From an uncultured bacterium (GTDB lineage: Bacteria > Armatimonadota > Hebobacteria > CAIYQO01), in assembly GCA_903928345.1 (NCBI GenBank), contig CAIYQO010000029.1, positions 23,617-87,616 of the forward strand: a DNA stretch of 64,000 nucleotides, written 5' to 3'. Shown one piece after another: positions 43,938 to 53,237 of this stretch. Every line of letters starts with the position of its first letter. Positions within the stretch are counted from its first letter, which is position 1. A program made the position numbers and the translations under genes. Below the pieces are notes generated by a model. The model made no database searches, was not told the DNA's origin, and saw nothing but the letters and a program-made list of their open reading frames with translations.

Positions 43938-46294
43938 GGCGTGCCGCCCTCGGTTTCCGACGCGTCGGCCTCCACGGGCGGCGCGAGCAGCGTCACGAAA
44001 TAGTCGCGGTACCGGGCGATGAGGGCCGTCTGGGCAGCGGCCAACGCCGCCGCGACGGGTGTGCGCGGGGCGTGCGCCGTCGCGGCCAGCGCCGCGGCCA
44101 GCGCGTCCGCATCGTGTGCGGGGATGCGCCGGTCCGCCGGGTCGGCGACGCCGATAATCGGCGTGCCCGCGGCCTGTGCCACACGGCACGGCGCGCCGGC
44201 ATCGGCGGGCGTCAACCGGATCACCGCCGCCGCCCGGCGCAGGAAAGCCGCCCGCCAGGAGGTGTATCCGAGCAGGTGCACGCGCGTGAGTCCTTGCGCC
44301 CGGCACGCCGTCCGCAAAACAACCTCCTGCGGGCCATCGCCCAGTATCACCAGGTGGTGCGGCGCTTGCGTCGTGGCGCAGAAGCGCCGGAACCCCGCCA
44401 GCAGCGTGTCGGGATCCCCACCGGCGTCGCGGGCGATTTCGTGCACAAAGAAGGGTGGCAGGTGCGCGGTGACCGCGTCGTCCGTGGTGTCGCGCACGTC
44501 TTCCCCCGGCAACGGCAGCGCGGCGACGGCGACCGTAGCGGCGAGTTGCGCGCACAGCGCGTCCGACGGGGCGATCACGCCGTCAAAATCGGTGTAGCGT
44601 TCCACCGCGTCGCCGGGCAGCGCGCACGGCAGCAGGGCGACGTACCGCATCGGCACGCGATTGAGGGCATGCTCCTCCCGGCTGATGCGCACCAGTTCCT
44701 CGGTAAGGCCGGGCCGCGTCGCGACGATGCAATCGTACTCCATGCCGACGTAGGCCAAGTGGCGCCCGCCGCGTTGCACCTCGTCGGCGTCGCGCAACAG
44801 CAGCAACTGCGCGTGCACCGCGACCCGCGCGTCGAGTTGCTCTTCGGCACGGGTCACCGATTGCGCGTGGAAGAAGCCGACCGTCATCCCCGCGCGGCAC
44901 AACCCGTTCATCAGCGCGAGCAGGCCGGGAAGCGCGGGGAACCCGTCGGGATCGTGGGCGACGAACAGGAGGCGCGGGGGCTCGTCTTCGCCGCGCAGCC
45001 GTGGGCGGGGAAGGGTGAAGAAGTGCGCGCGGGCGCCGAGGAGCTTCATCATCCCGGTCCAGGCGCGCGTGCGCCGGAGCCGGCGATAGAGGGGCAGCAA
45101 GGCGCGCGGCATGACATCCTCGTCGCCGATCAACGCCTGATCCAGCCGCGGCAGCGTGGTGCGCGGCTGCGTCAGCGGGTAGCGGCCGTCGAGGGCGTCG
45201 CGAATCACGCGGTGATAGGCTTCTCCCATGGCGTCGAGGGAGAAGAGCGCACCGGCGCGCTGCCGCCCGGCGTCGCTCATCCGTTGCCAGCGCTCCGGGG
45301 ACGCATGGAGCGCTGCGATGGCCGCCGCGAAACCGTCCACGTCGCCGACGTCGACCAGCACGCCCGTTTCGCCGTCGACGATGGTGTAATCCGTGACGCC
45401 GGGTAACGACGACGCCACCACCACGCACCCGCACGCCGCCGCTTCCACCGGCACCAGGCCGAACCCTTCACTCGTCGAGGGAAAGAGCGTGATGTGCGCG
45501 TTGAGGAAGGCGTCGTACACCTCCTCGTGCGTCTTCCAGCCCAGGAAGGTGACGGCATCGCTGAGGCCGGCTTCCGCAAAGAGGCGCCGCAACGTCTCTG
45601 CGTCCGGGCCTTCCCCGATCAACCGCAGATGGAAAGGGATACGCCGTGCGCGGCACGCCTGCAGGATGCCGGGGAGGAAATTGACACCCTTCTCGCCGTT
45701 CGTCAGGCGACCGACATACAGCAGATTCAGCTCCGGCTTCCAGGGGTATCGCCCGGCCACTTGCGTCGCGGTCGGCAACTCGATGCCGTTGGGAATGAGC
45801 AAGATCGGCTTACCCGGCGCGCGTTTTTGCGCGATGGCATGCACGCGGGGGCTGATGCCGATCAGCGCGTTCCACGCCGCGCGGTTCGCCAGGTAATACT
45901 GGTAGCAACTGGCAATGTCGCCGTGAATCACCGGGATGGCGACGGTGGTCTCCGGCAAATAGGCCAGCGCGGCCTGCACGATGGGGGTGTTGTTGACGAA
46001 CACCACGTCGTAGCCTTGGGCGGCCAGGAAGGCGCCGACGCGCCGGGCATGCGCGGCGGGGGAGGCGAACGGCCCGCGGGGTTGATCCAGGTGGTGCGCC
46101 GGGATGCCCAGGCCTGCCAGGTCGGCAAAGACGCGCCCCGGCTCGACGGTGGTAACGATCTCCACGTCCATCCCCTGCTGCTGGAGATAGTGCGCGAGCT
46201 TGATCAGGTACGTTTCCACGCCCCCGCCGGGCATCGCGCCGGTGGTCAGGGCAACGCGGATGGGGGCATCCGTGCGACGCGGCGGTCCATTCAT
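43934..46294 (-). CDS. Two-domain glycosyltransferase: GT4 plus degenerate GT-B domain
   Basis: I start at the ATG that overlaps the GT2 stop (MNGPPRRTDAPIRVAL), giving 786 aa; the ORF-track extension lies in another gene. Residues 1-410 are a complete GT4: GGVETYLIKLAHYL, LLYVGRLTNGEKGVNFLPGIL, and the EGFGLVPVEAAACGC E-x7-E motif. From about residue 440 a second GT-B-like domain begins with PRLLFVAHDPDGFPALPGLL. It has the shape of a GT4 domain (DAPHHLVILGDGP-type core, compare the gene at 50062) but not the catalytic E-x7-E, and the GxKG basic motif is missing. It probably carries substrate or partner binding only. The neighbours are GT2 and GT9 enzymes. Confidence 0.8.
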   Translation of the reverse strand: MNGPPRRTDAPIRVALTTGAMPGGGVETYLIKLAHYLQQQGMDVEIVTTVEPGRVFADLAGLGIPAHHLDQPRGPFASPAAHARRVGAFLAAQGYDVVFVNNTPIVQAALAYLPETTVAIPVIHGDIASCYQYYLANRAAWNALIGISPRVHAIAQKRAPGKPILLIPNGIELPTATQVAGRYPWKPELNLLYVGRLTNGEKGVNFLPGILQACRARRIPFHLRLIGEGPDAETLRRLFAEAGLSDAVTFLGWKTHEEVYDAFLNAHITLFPSTSEGFGLVPVEAAACGCVVVASSLPGVTDYTIVDGETGVLVDVGDVDGFAAAIAALHASPERWQRMSDAGRQRAGALFSLDAMGEAYHRVIRDALDGRYPLTQPRTTLPRLDQALIGDEDVMPRALLPLYRRLRRTRAWTGMMKLLGARAHFFTLPRPRLRGEDEPPRLLFVAHDPDGFPALPGLLALMNGLCRAGMTVGFFHAQSVTRAEEQLDARVAVHAQLLLLRDADEVQRGGRHLAYVGMEYDCIVATRPGLTEELVRISREEHALNRVPMRYVALLPCALPGDAVERYTDFDGVIAPSDALCAQLAATVAVAALPLPGEDVRDTTDDAVTAHLPPFFVHEIARDAGGDPDTLLAGFRRFCATTQAPHHLVILGDGPQEVVLRTACRAQGLTRVHLLGYTSWRAAFLRRAAAVIRLTPADAGAPCRVAQAAGTPIIGVADPADRRIPAHDADALAAALAATAHAPRTPVAAALAAAQTALIARYRDYFVTLLAPPVEADASETEGGTP

Positions 46295-47343
46295 TTGCCG
46301 TCCCCCGGCGTGGTCGGCGCGTCCGCGGCCCGCCGACGCGCGGCATGGCGGGCCCGGCGGGTGAGCAGATTTTCGATCGGGCGCCAGAGCGGGCGCAGCA
46401 GCGTCCAGAGGAAGGACCGTGTCGCCGGGGTGTTCGTCGTCGCCGCGTGCGCGCGGTACAACTGCGTGAAATAGTGCCGCCATTCCCGCCGATTCTCGCG
46501 CGTCCGCGGGCAGCGCCAGAGCAGGGGGCGAATTTCTGCCACGGGCACGCCTTGCTGCAACAGCGACCACATGGCATCGAACTGGAATTTGGCGATATAC
46601 GCGTTGACAGAGCGCCGCGGCAGGTGGCGCAAGTGCCCCTGACGCAACTCGTCGAGGAGCAGGGTCACGAAGGGCAGCTCCCCTTGAATCTTCGCGGTGG
46701 TGGAGACGCGGCCGTCGGCATCCCGGTGATAATATGCGCTGACCTGGCCGTCATAGCCGACGGGGTAGCGATTGGCGATCTGGCACCACAGGTACAGGTC
46801 TTCGCCGAAGGTCGAGGTGGTGTATGCAGGGCGGATTTCTTCAATCACCCGGCGCGGGATGAGTGTCGAGGAGGACCAGAGCGGCGTGTCGCACATCGCG
46901 TTGGCATAGTAATCGGGCAACAGGCCGCGCGTAAAATCGTTCGGCAGCGCCGTCAATTGCGCGGGGACGACCGAGCCATCGGGGTTGACCATGGCGTATT
47001 TCACCCCGACGGCGCCCGCCTGGGGGAAGTCGCGGATCAGCGCCACCAGCCGTGCCAGGCACTCCGGATGCCACGCGTCGTCGGCATCCAGAAAGACGAA
47101 GTGTTCCCCCCGGGCTTCCCGCATGCCGCGGTCGCGCGCGGCGCCTTGCCCGGCGTTGGCCTGGGCAATGAGGCGGAGGCGGGGATCGGTGTACCGCTGC
47201 ACGATGTCGGCGCTATGGTCCGTGGAACCATCGTCAATAATCACAATTTCGTAATCGGTGAAGGTTTGCGCGAGGACGGAATCGAGGGTGCGGCCAATGT
47301 AGGCTTCTTTGTTGTACAGGGGGATGATTACCGAGACTGTCAT
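46291..47343 (-). CDS. GT2 family glycosyltransferase
   Basis: The 350-aa protein begins MTVSVIIPLYNKEAYIGRTL and has the DDGSTD nucleotide-sugar motif and DADDAWHPECL, the DXD-like metal-binding region. A C-terminal half with FGEDLYLWCQIANRY carries the usual ED catalytic pair. It has no membrane segment, so it is likely cytosolic or peripherally bound. It opens a three-gene minus-strand run (GT2, GT4 fusion, GT9) with ATGA overlaps and its own promoter. It is a paralogue of the GT2 at 49055. Confidence 0.9.
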   Translation of the reverse strand: MTVSVIIPLYNKEAYIGRTLDSVLAQTFTDYEIVIIDDGSTDHSADIVQRYTDPRLRLIAQANAGQGAARDRGMREARGEHFVFLDADDAWHPECLARLVALIRDFPQAGAVGVKYAMVNPDGSVVPAQLTALPNDFTRGLLPDYYANAMCDTPLWSSSTLIPRRVIEEIRPAYTTSTFGEDLYLWCQIANRYPVGYDGQVSAYYHRDADGRVSTTAKIQGELPFVTLLLDELRQGHLRHLPRRSVNAYIAKFQFDAMWSLLQQGVPVAEIRPLLWRCPRTRENRREWRHYFTQLYRAHAATTNTPATRSFLWTLLRPLWRPIENLLTRRARHAARRRAADAPTTPGDGK

Positions 47344-47391
47344 GGGACGGTTCCTGCCTCATCGGGCCGACGTTCACGCGCGCGGACTCTA

Positions 47392-47421
47392 ATAGTACGG
47401 AACAAGCACCAGCCCTGTCAA
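47392..47421 (-). promoter_or_regulatory. Promoter of the GT2-GT4-GT9 run
   Basis: On the minus strand TTGACA (47416-47421), an 18-base spacer, then TACTAT (47392-47397), about 50 bases before the GT2 ATG. Confidence 0.65.
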
Positions 47422-47510
47422 TAACGCATACCAAAGTTACCGCTGGCCGATGTGAGGAGGCCGGCACATCGGCACGGACGCGCGGCTACGCCGCCGCGTT
47501 GGCATCCGAT

Positions 47511-47539
47511 GCCCCGCCGGCGCAATGCGCCGGCGGGGC
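47511..47539 (-). terminator. Hairpin after the amidohydrolase gene
   Basis: GCCCCGCCGGCGC-AAT-GCGCCGGCGGGGC, a perfect 13-bp stem 14 bases past the amidohydrolase stop. No T-tract on either side. Confidence 0.5.
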
Positions 47540-47553
47540 ACGGGGATCGCCCC

Positions 47554-48864
47554 TTACCCGGTGGGCGCGGCAACGGCTGTCGCAATGGACGCAGGCAGGC
47601 CCAGGAAGGCGCGCGGGTTGTCGAAGAATAGCGCGGTGCGGGTCGCCTCGTCTAAGTCGCGGAAATAGTAGCCGTAATACGACGACATTCTCCCGCCCAG
47701 ATTCTCATGGCCGGGCAATAAGCAGATGACGTAGTCGGTGCCGAACATCAGGCGCTGCCGCAGGATGGGGTTCTGCGCGTATAACACCGCGACATTCCGC
47801 GCCGATTCATCGTCGGTAAAGGCGGCAATATCGGCGTAGACGTTGGGATAGATGTCCATGAAGTCCAGAATCCGCTTCGTCCAATTGGTCGCCAGGTTTT
47901 GCTGCGCCAGATAGGCGGCGACGGCATCGGAACCGCCGCAGTGCGCCAGGTTGAGGCGCAGCCGCGGATGATTTTTCAGCACGGGTTCCCAGTGTTGCGG
48001 AGCGGCCAACGCCTTATATTCCTCGTGCAGCGGGCTGAAGAAGTTGTAGAACGAATTCATCTGGCAATGCGCCGTCACCGGGATGGCCTGCGCTTCGCAA
48101 TAGGCAAAGATGTTGGTGAGCGTGTTCTCCGTCGGCAGATAGCCCAACGGCGGGTAAATCTTCACCCCGACGAACGGACGGTTCGGCCCGACGTTGTTCT
48201 TGACGAACGTTTCGATGCCCGGACGGCGCGGGTCCACGCCGAGGAAGGGTAACACCATGTCCGGCGCTGGCACGCGCAGTGCCACCAGCTCCTCCATGTG
48301 CACCTGATACCCCGGCGAGAGTTCGACGCCGGTGTAGTCGATCTTCAGCTGGTCCGGCAGCGTCAGCGCGGCCAGCGGGGAGGGGTGCGTTTTGGTGCTG
48401 AACTCTTCGATGAGGTCTAGCATCTTTTGCTTCACGACCGGTTTCAGCGCGGCCGGCACCTGGGCCAACAGGGGAGCGATCAGCGAGTTGGCCAGCTCCG
48501 TGAAGGTGGCCCCCTGGTCGGTATCCGCGACATCGCCATGCCGGAAGATGTAGAAGATATCCATCATCAGCGGCAGGGTGATCAAGTCATCCGCCTGGTG
48601 TGCGCTGTATCCCGCGCAATCCTTCGCCAGGTGTTGGGCGCAGCTCTCCGCCAGCACCTCACAGAGCCCGGCAATGCTGCCGATCGTGTCGGTGAGCTTC
48701 TGAAAGAAACCGCGGTGGTCCTGGGAGGCCGCGGTCAGGAATGACGGCTGTGGATACACGGGGTACTGTTTTTGCACCGCGCTGTCGAGAATCGCCAGCA
48801 ATTCCCGCAGCAGATACTCGAGGGTGAAGAGGTGGCAGTGGGCGTCGAAAGCTTTGTCCGCCAT
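47554..48864 (-). CDS. Amidohydrolase-2 family TIM-barrel protein
   Basis: The 436-aa protein starts at the ATG after AAAGGAG. It begins KAFDAHCHLFT, where HCH is the HxH metal motif of the first strand. Later PVTAHCQMNSF, LNLAHCGGSD and MFGTDYVI provide the further His and Asp ligands of the PF04909 (amidohydrolase 2 / metal-dependent hydrolase) barrel. N-terminal residues about 10-150 contain helices beyond the core barrel. Substrate is unknown. It interrupts the glycan cluster on the same strand with its own spacing on both sides, so it may be independent of glycan synthesis. It carries no signal peptide. Confidence 0.82.
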   Translation of the reverse strand: MADKAFDAHCHLFTLEYLLRELLAILDSAVQKQYPVYPQPSFLTAASQDHRGFFQKLTDTIGSIAGLCEVLAESCAQHLAKDCAGYSAHQADDLITLPLMMDIFYIFRHGDVADTDQGATFTELANSLIAPLLAQVPAALKPVVKQKMLDLIEEFSTKTHPSPLAALTLPDQLKIDYTGVELSPGYQVHMEELVALRVPAPDMVLPFLGVDPRRPGIETFVKNNVGPNRPFVGVKIYPPLGYLPTENTLTNIFAYCEAQAIPVTAHCQMNSFYNFFSPLHEEYKALAAPQHWEPVLKNHPRLRLNLAHCGGSDAVAAYLAQQNLATNWTKRILDFMDIYPNVYADIAAFTDDESARNVAVLYAQNPILRQRLMFGTDYVICLLPGHENLGGRMSSYYGYYFRDLDEATRTALFFDNPRAFLGLPASIATAVAAPTG

Positions 48865-49054
48865 GGTGGTTCTCCTTTGTCAAATTGGGATGTAATTTAT
48901 GGGTGCGGCGCCACCATGGCCCCGGGTCTTCTTCGCGCCGGTATAGTTCGATAATCAATGGCTAGTTTAGGCGGACAGCGCTGTCTCGTCAACGGAATAG
49001 TCGACGCATTGTGCGAGGAATCGTACAAATGGGGAGTCGGTCTTGCACGAGAAC

Positions 49055-50065
49055 CTACTCCCGTCCCCACCGCAGGTACCACTTCTGCACGGGGCGCCAG
49101 AGGGGGCGCGTGAGGCGCAATGCGCCGTAGGCGAGGTAGGCGAGGAGGCGCGGGAGGGTCCACGGGGCGGCGCGCAACGCGTGCAGGCGGCGCGGGAGCA
49201 GGGCGTCCCATACCCACCACCAGGCCGTGCGGTTCGTCCCCGCGCGCTCGCACACGGCGAAGAGCGGCGCCATCTGCTCCAGCGGCGCGCCGCCGTGCAC
49301 CATGCGCGTGAGGGTTTCCAGTTGGTACTTCGTCACGTAAGCGCGCACCGCGGGGGTGCCATACGCCGCCGAGTGCCGCAGCCGCGTGACCACGGGCATC
49401 TCCCCCGTGTCCCGCGCCGTGTTGAGCGCGCGGCCCGCGGCGTCGGTGTGGTACAGGGCCAGCAGGCTGCTGTCGTAGGCAATGGGGTAGCGGTCGGCCA
49501 GTTGGCTCCACAGGTACAGGTCTTCGCCGAGGCGCGCGGGCGAGGGGGCGGGATCGACGACGTCATAGGCATCGCGGCGGATGATCGTCGAGGAGGAGCC
49601 CAGCGGCGGGTCCGCCAGCGCGCAGGCGTAGTAGTCCGGCAGCACGCCGCGAAAGGTGCCGCGCGCGGGGCCGCTGAGGCGCAACGGCGTGGCGCGTCCG
49701 TCCGGCCCCACCACGGCGCACCCGACGCCGGCGACGCCCGCGTCGGGATAGTCGCGCAGCAAGGCGACAAGCGCGGCCAGGCACCCGGGTGCCCAGGCGT
49801 CGTCGGCGTCGAGCAAGGCCACCGCCTCGCCGCGCGCGGCGCGGATGCCGCGGTCGCGTGCCGGCCCCGGCCCGGCGTTCGGTTGGGAGATCACCCGGAT
49901 GCGCGGGTCCGCTACCGCCGCCACCGCGGCCAGGCTGTCGTCGGTCGAGCCGTCGTCGACCACCAGAATCTCCATCGGGGCGTGCGTCTGTGCCAGCGCC
50001 GTGCGCAGCGCGCGCCCGATGTAGGCGGCCTTGTTGTACAGCGGCACCACCACAGACACCTTCAT
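49055..50065 (-). CDS. GT2 family glycosyltransferase (paralogue)
   Basis: The 336-aa protein starts at the ATG overlapping the upstream GT4 stop by 4 bases. It reads MKVSVVVPLYNKAAYIGRAL, has DDGSTDDS and LDADDAWAPGC, and RLGEDLYLWSQLADRY. It matches the GT2 at 46291 from end to end (PLYNK, DYYA, SSST and EDLYLW all correspond, and both end in LWRP-basic), so the two arose by duplication. It is translated with the GT4 upstream and belongs to the MsbA-GT4-GT2 half of the cluster. Confidence 0.88.
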   Translation of the reverse strand: MKVSVVVPLYNKAAYIGRALRTALAQTHAPMEILVVDDGSTDDSLAAVAAVADPRIRVISQPNAGPGPARDRGIRAARGEAVALLDADDAWAPGCLAALVALLRDYPDAGVAGVGCAVVGPDGRATPLRLSGPARGTFRGVLPDYYACALADPPLGSSSTIIRRDAYDVVDPAPSPARLGEDLYLWSQLADRYPIAYDSSLLALYHTDAAGRALNTARDTGEMPVVTRLRHSAAYGTPAVRAYVTKYQLETLTRMVHGGAPLEQMAPLFAVCERAGTNRTAWWWVWDALLPRRLHALRAAPWTLPRLLAYLAYGALRLTRPLWRPVQKWYLRWGRE

Positions 50066-51186
50066 GCCATGACCCCGCGCAAGGTCTCCTCGTACGCCGC
50101 CACCGCGCGTGCCACCGTCAGCGACGCCACGAATTGCGTGGCCCGCGCCGCCTTCGCGGCGGCCTCCTCCGGCGCCGCCACCACGCGCGCCATCGCCGCG
50201 GCGAGGCCGGCGTCGTCGTCCAGCGGCAGCAGGTAGCCGCCCGCGCCGTCCTCCAGCAATTCGCGCGGGCCGTGCGGGCAGGCGGTGGCGATCACGGGGA
50301 TTCCGCACACCATCGCCTCGGCAATCACCAGAGAAAAGCCCTCGAAGACCGACGTGGAGACCAGTGCCGTCGCCTGCGCCAGGTAGGCCCACGGGTTATC
50401 CACGTAGCCGGGCAGGTGCAGATACGGCGTGAGGCCCAGCGCGTCGGCCTGCGCTTCCAGCGTGCCGCGCAGCGGGCCATCGCCCAGGATCACCAGGTGG
50501 TGCGTGGGGCCGTGCGTCTGCAGGTAGCGGGCATAGGCGCGCAGCAACAGCGCCTGCCCCTTTTGCCCGTCCATGCGTCCGTTGTTGAGAAAGAAGGGCG
50601 GCAACGCCTCCGGCAGCGGCTCCGCCGCGCGGGTGCGAATCAGGGCGGCGTCCAGGGGGTTGTAGATCACCCGCGCGCGCGGCAGCGGGCCGCACAGCGT
50701 CTCTAAATCCGTCTTCACCCCATGGGAGACGCAGCAGACGGCGTCGAAGTGGGGATAGATGGCGCGCACGCGGCGTAGGCGCGAGGCCTTGCCCTGCTGC
50801 TCGAGCAGTTGGGACAGGGAAACCTGCACCAGGGCGACGTAGCGCTTTTTTACCCCCACGGCGCGTTGCAGCGTGCGCACGCCGTGCACCAGCGTGTCGG
50901 TGGTGAGGTGGACCCCGGCGACGAGGATGTCATAGCCGTCGCTGACGCGGGCCAGCGCGCGCAGGGTGCGCAGACGCTCCCAGGGGGTTTTGGCGCGCCC
51001 GCCCAGCAGGTGCGTGGTGACGGCCGGCGCGAGCAGCCCGCGCAGCTCGCCGCCCGGAAACAGGGTGACCAGCCCCACCGGCCAGCCGTCGGCGGCCAGC
51101 CCGTTGGCCACGGAGATGACCACCCGTTCGGCGCCGCCGTGGGAGAGGGCTGGGATGAAGAAGAGCACGCGGGGGGGCGTCGTCAT
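50062..51186 (-). CDS. GT4 family glycosyltransferase
   Basis: I start at the ATG at 51186 (MTTPPRVLFF), 15 bases after the ABC transporter stop; an upstream GTG is possible. 374 aa. Motifs are SHGGAERVVISVANGL, LVQVSLSQLLEQQG, FFLNNGRMDGQKGQALLLRAYARYL and the EGFSLVIAEAMVCGIPV E-x7-E site, with HGPRELL after it. It is a retaining, nucleotide-sugar-dependent transferase acting on a lipid-linked acceptor at the cytosolic membrane face. It overlaps the GT2 start by 4 bases. Confidence 0.9.
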   Translation of the reverse strand: MTTPPRVLFFIPALSHGGAERVVISVANGLAADGWPVGLVTLFPGGELRGLLAPAVTTHLLGGRAKTPWERLRTLRALARVSDGYDILVAGVHLTTDTLVHGVRTLQRAVGVKKRYVALVQVSLSQLLEQQGKASRLRRVRAIYPHFDAVCCVSHGVKTDLETLCGPLPRARVIYNPLDAALIRTRAAEPLPEALPPFFLNNGRMDGQKGQALLLRAYARYLQTHGPTHHLVILGDGPLRGTLEAQADALGLTPYLHLPGYVDNPWAYLAQATALVSTSVFEGFSLVIAEAMVCGIPVIATACPHGPRELLEDGAGGYLLPLDDDAGLAAAMARVVAAPEEAAAKAARATQFVASLTVARAVAAYEETLRGVMA

Positions 51187-51201
51187 CGCGGGTACCACCG
51201 A

Positions 51202-53046
51202 TCAGGCAAGCATGCCGCTTTCCGCAAGCTCGTGCGCCGTTTTGAATTGCATGTCGTACAGGCGGCGGTAGGTGCCGTTCTGCTCGATCAGCTCGTCATG
51301 GGTGCCCACCTCGATGATGTGCCCGTCGTCCATCACCAGGATGCGCGAAGCGTGGCGCACGGTGCTCAGGCGGTGCGCGATGACGAAGCTGGTGCGGCTG
51401 ACCATCAGGCGGTCCAGCGCGTCCTGCACCAGCCGCTCGCTCTGCGTGTCCAGCGCGGAGGTGGCCTCGTCGAGGATGAGGATGCGCGGGTTTTTCAGCA
51501 CCGCGCGGGCGATGGCCACGCGCTGGCGCTGCCCGCCGGAAAGGCGCATGCCGCGCTCGCCGACGATCGTCTGCAACCCCTCGGGCAAGCGTTCGATGAA
51601 CTCCATCGCGTTGGCGGCGTGGGCGGCCGCGACGATTTGCGCCTCGTCCGCGTCGAGCTTCCCGTAGCGGATATTCTCGAAGATCGTGCCGCTGAAGAGG
51701 ATCGGTTCCTGCGGCACGGTGCCGATATGCTCGCGCAGCGATTGCAGCGTGATGTCGCGCAGGTCGTGGTCGTCGATCAGGATGCGCCCCGCGACCGGGT
51801 CATAGAAGCGCGGCAGCATATTGATGATGGTCGTTTTGCCGGCGCCGCTGTGCCCGACCAGGGCGATCACCTCGCCCGGGTGCACGGTGAAGTCCAGGTC
51901 GTGCAGCACCTCCGGGCCGTTGCCGTAGCGGAAGTGCACGTGGTCGAAGGTGACGACGCCCTGCACGTCGGGTAGCGGCACGGCGTCGGGGGCATCGTGA
52001 ATCGTCGACTCGGTGTCCAGCAGCGTGAAGAGGCGGTCGCCCATCCCTTCCGCGGCCATGCGCACCAGGTTGACGCGGGTAAGTTGCTTGAACTGCGCCC
52101 CGCCGCGCTGGGCAAAGAGCACGAAGGCGATGAAGGCCGCCGGCGCCAGGTTGCCCTTGAAGACGAAGAACGCGCCGATGACCACGCCGAGGATCATGCC
52201 GATCATGCTGATGAATTCGGTGCTCGGTGCCGTGGTTTCCATGAGCATGATGGTGCGCAGCGTGCCGCGATAGTACTGCTGGTTCAGCTCGCGCATGCGC
52301 TCGCTCTCGTAGTCCTCCCGCGCGAAGGACTGCACGGTGCGCACGTTGGAGATCGCTTCCACCAGTCCGCCGTTCAGCTTCTCCAGCATCTCCAGCAGGT
52401 TAGTGTTGAAGAAGCGCGTCAGCTTGCCGGTGAGGGCGATCACCCCCCCCAATAGCGGGGCGATGAGCAGGGTGGTGAGGGTCAGCTTCCAACTGATGAG
52501 GAGCATCATGCCCAGCACTTCGATCGTCATCAACGGGGCCTGGATGACGGAACCGAGCTGCGGACCGAGCATGTTTTGCAACAGCACGACGTCGTTCGTG
52601 ATACGCGAGACCATGCCGCCGGTGCTCTCCAGATCGTATTGCGTCGCCGAGAAGCGGATGACCCGTTCGAACAGGCGCTGGCGCAGATCCCGCCCCGCCA
52701 GGTTGGCGAACTTGTTCATCAGGTAGCTCTGGCGGGCGTCCAGCGCGCATTTGATGAGGATGATGAGACCGGTGAAGAGGGCAATGCCGATAACCATGCG
52801 CAGCGTGTCGCCGGAATGCAGCATCCGGTCGATGTCACGAAAATAATCGTGGCCGCTGATGTTGATCACCGGCTTGCGCCCCAGCGCCGCGGAGCCGACC
52901 ACCAGGTAGAGCAACACCGAGAAGCAGAGCAGCACCCCGTTGTCGAGCAGCGTGGTGATGACCATGAGCAGCAAACCCATGAACATCACGTGGTGGTACG
53001 GACGGGTGAACTTGAATATGCGCGGTATCATCGAATGCTGTGCCAT
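51202..53046 (-). CDS. MsbA-like ABC transporter, fused membrane and ATPase domains
   Basis: The 614-aa half-transporter has six TM helices (about 20-330) and one ATPase. Walker A is GHSGAGKTT, the Q-loop GTVPQEPILF, signature LSGGQRQ, Walker B ILILDEATSALD, and the switch His is in IAHRLSTV. It lies first in the MsbA-GT4-GT2 run, which suggests export of the lipid-linked glycan those enzymes make. Whether it flips lipid A, another glycolipid or a drug cannot be settled. A TATAAT lies 15-20 bases before the ATG in a GCGCG context, but its -35 is weak. Confidence 0.88.
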   Translation of the reverse strand: MAQHSMIPRIFKFTRPYHHVMFMGLLLMVITTLLDNGVLLCFSVLLYLVVGSAALGRKPVINISGHDYFRDIDRMLHSGDTLRMVIGIALFTGLIILIKCALDARQSYLMNKFANLAGRDLRQRLFERVIRFSATQYDLESTGGMVSRITNDVVLLQNMLGPQLGSVIQAPLMTIEVLGMMLLISWKLTLTTLLIAPLLGGVIALTGKLTRFFNTNLLEMLEKLNGGLVEAISNVRTVQSFAREDYESERMRELNQQYYRGTLRTIMLMETTAPSTEFISMIGMILGVVIGAFFVFKGNLAPAAFIAFVLFAQRGGAQFKQLTRVNLVRMAAEGMGDRLFTLLDTESTIHDAPDAVPLPDVQGVVTFDHVHFRYGNGPEVLHDLDFTVHPGEVIALVGHSGAGKTTIINMLPRFYDPVAGRILIDDHDLRDITLQSLREHIGTVPQEPILFSGTIFENIRYGKLDADEAQIVAAAHAANAMEFIERLPEGLQTIVGERGMRLSGGQRQRVAIARAVLKNPRILILDEATSALDTQSERLVQDALDRLMVSRTSFVIAHRLSTVRHASRILVMDDGHIIEVGTHDELIEQNGTYRRLYDMQFKTAHELAESGMLA

Positions 53047-53237
53047 AGGACTCCCAACGCGCTATTATACGCGCTTCCCCTCACCCGGGCTAGCCCACGT
53101 TATATAGAACATTTCGAAGAATGCCTCAGCCGGCCCGGCAATCCTTTGATTCGTCAAACAGCCGGGCCAGGGGTTCGGCGCCGGCAAAGTAGACGCCGCG
53201 CAAGGATTTTCACCGCCGACGGCCAATAGGAGAAGGC

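Noticed and set aside
43934-46570. 878-aa version of the GT4 fusion
   Set aside because: The extra N-terminal 92 residues lie inside the GT2 gene in another frame, are Pro/Ala/Arg-rich, and the ATGA overlap gives a better start.
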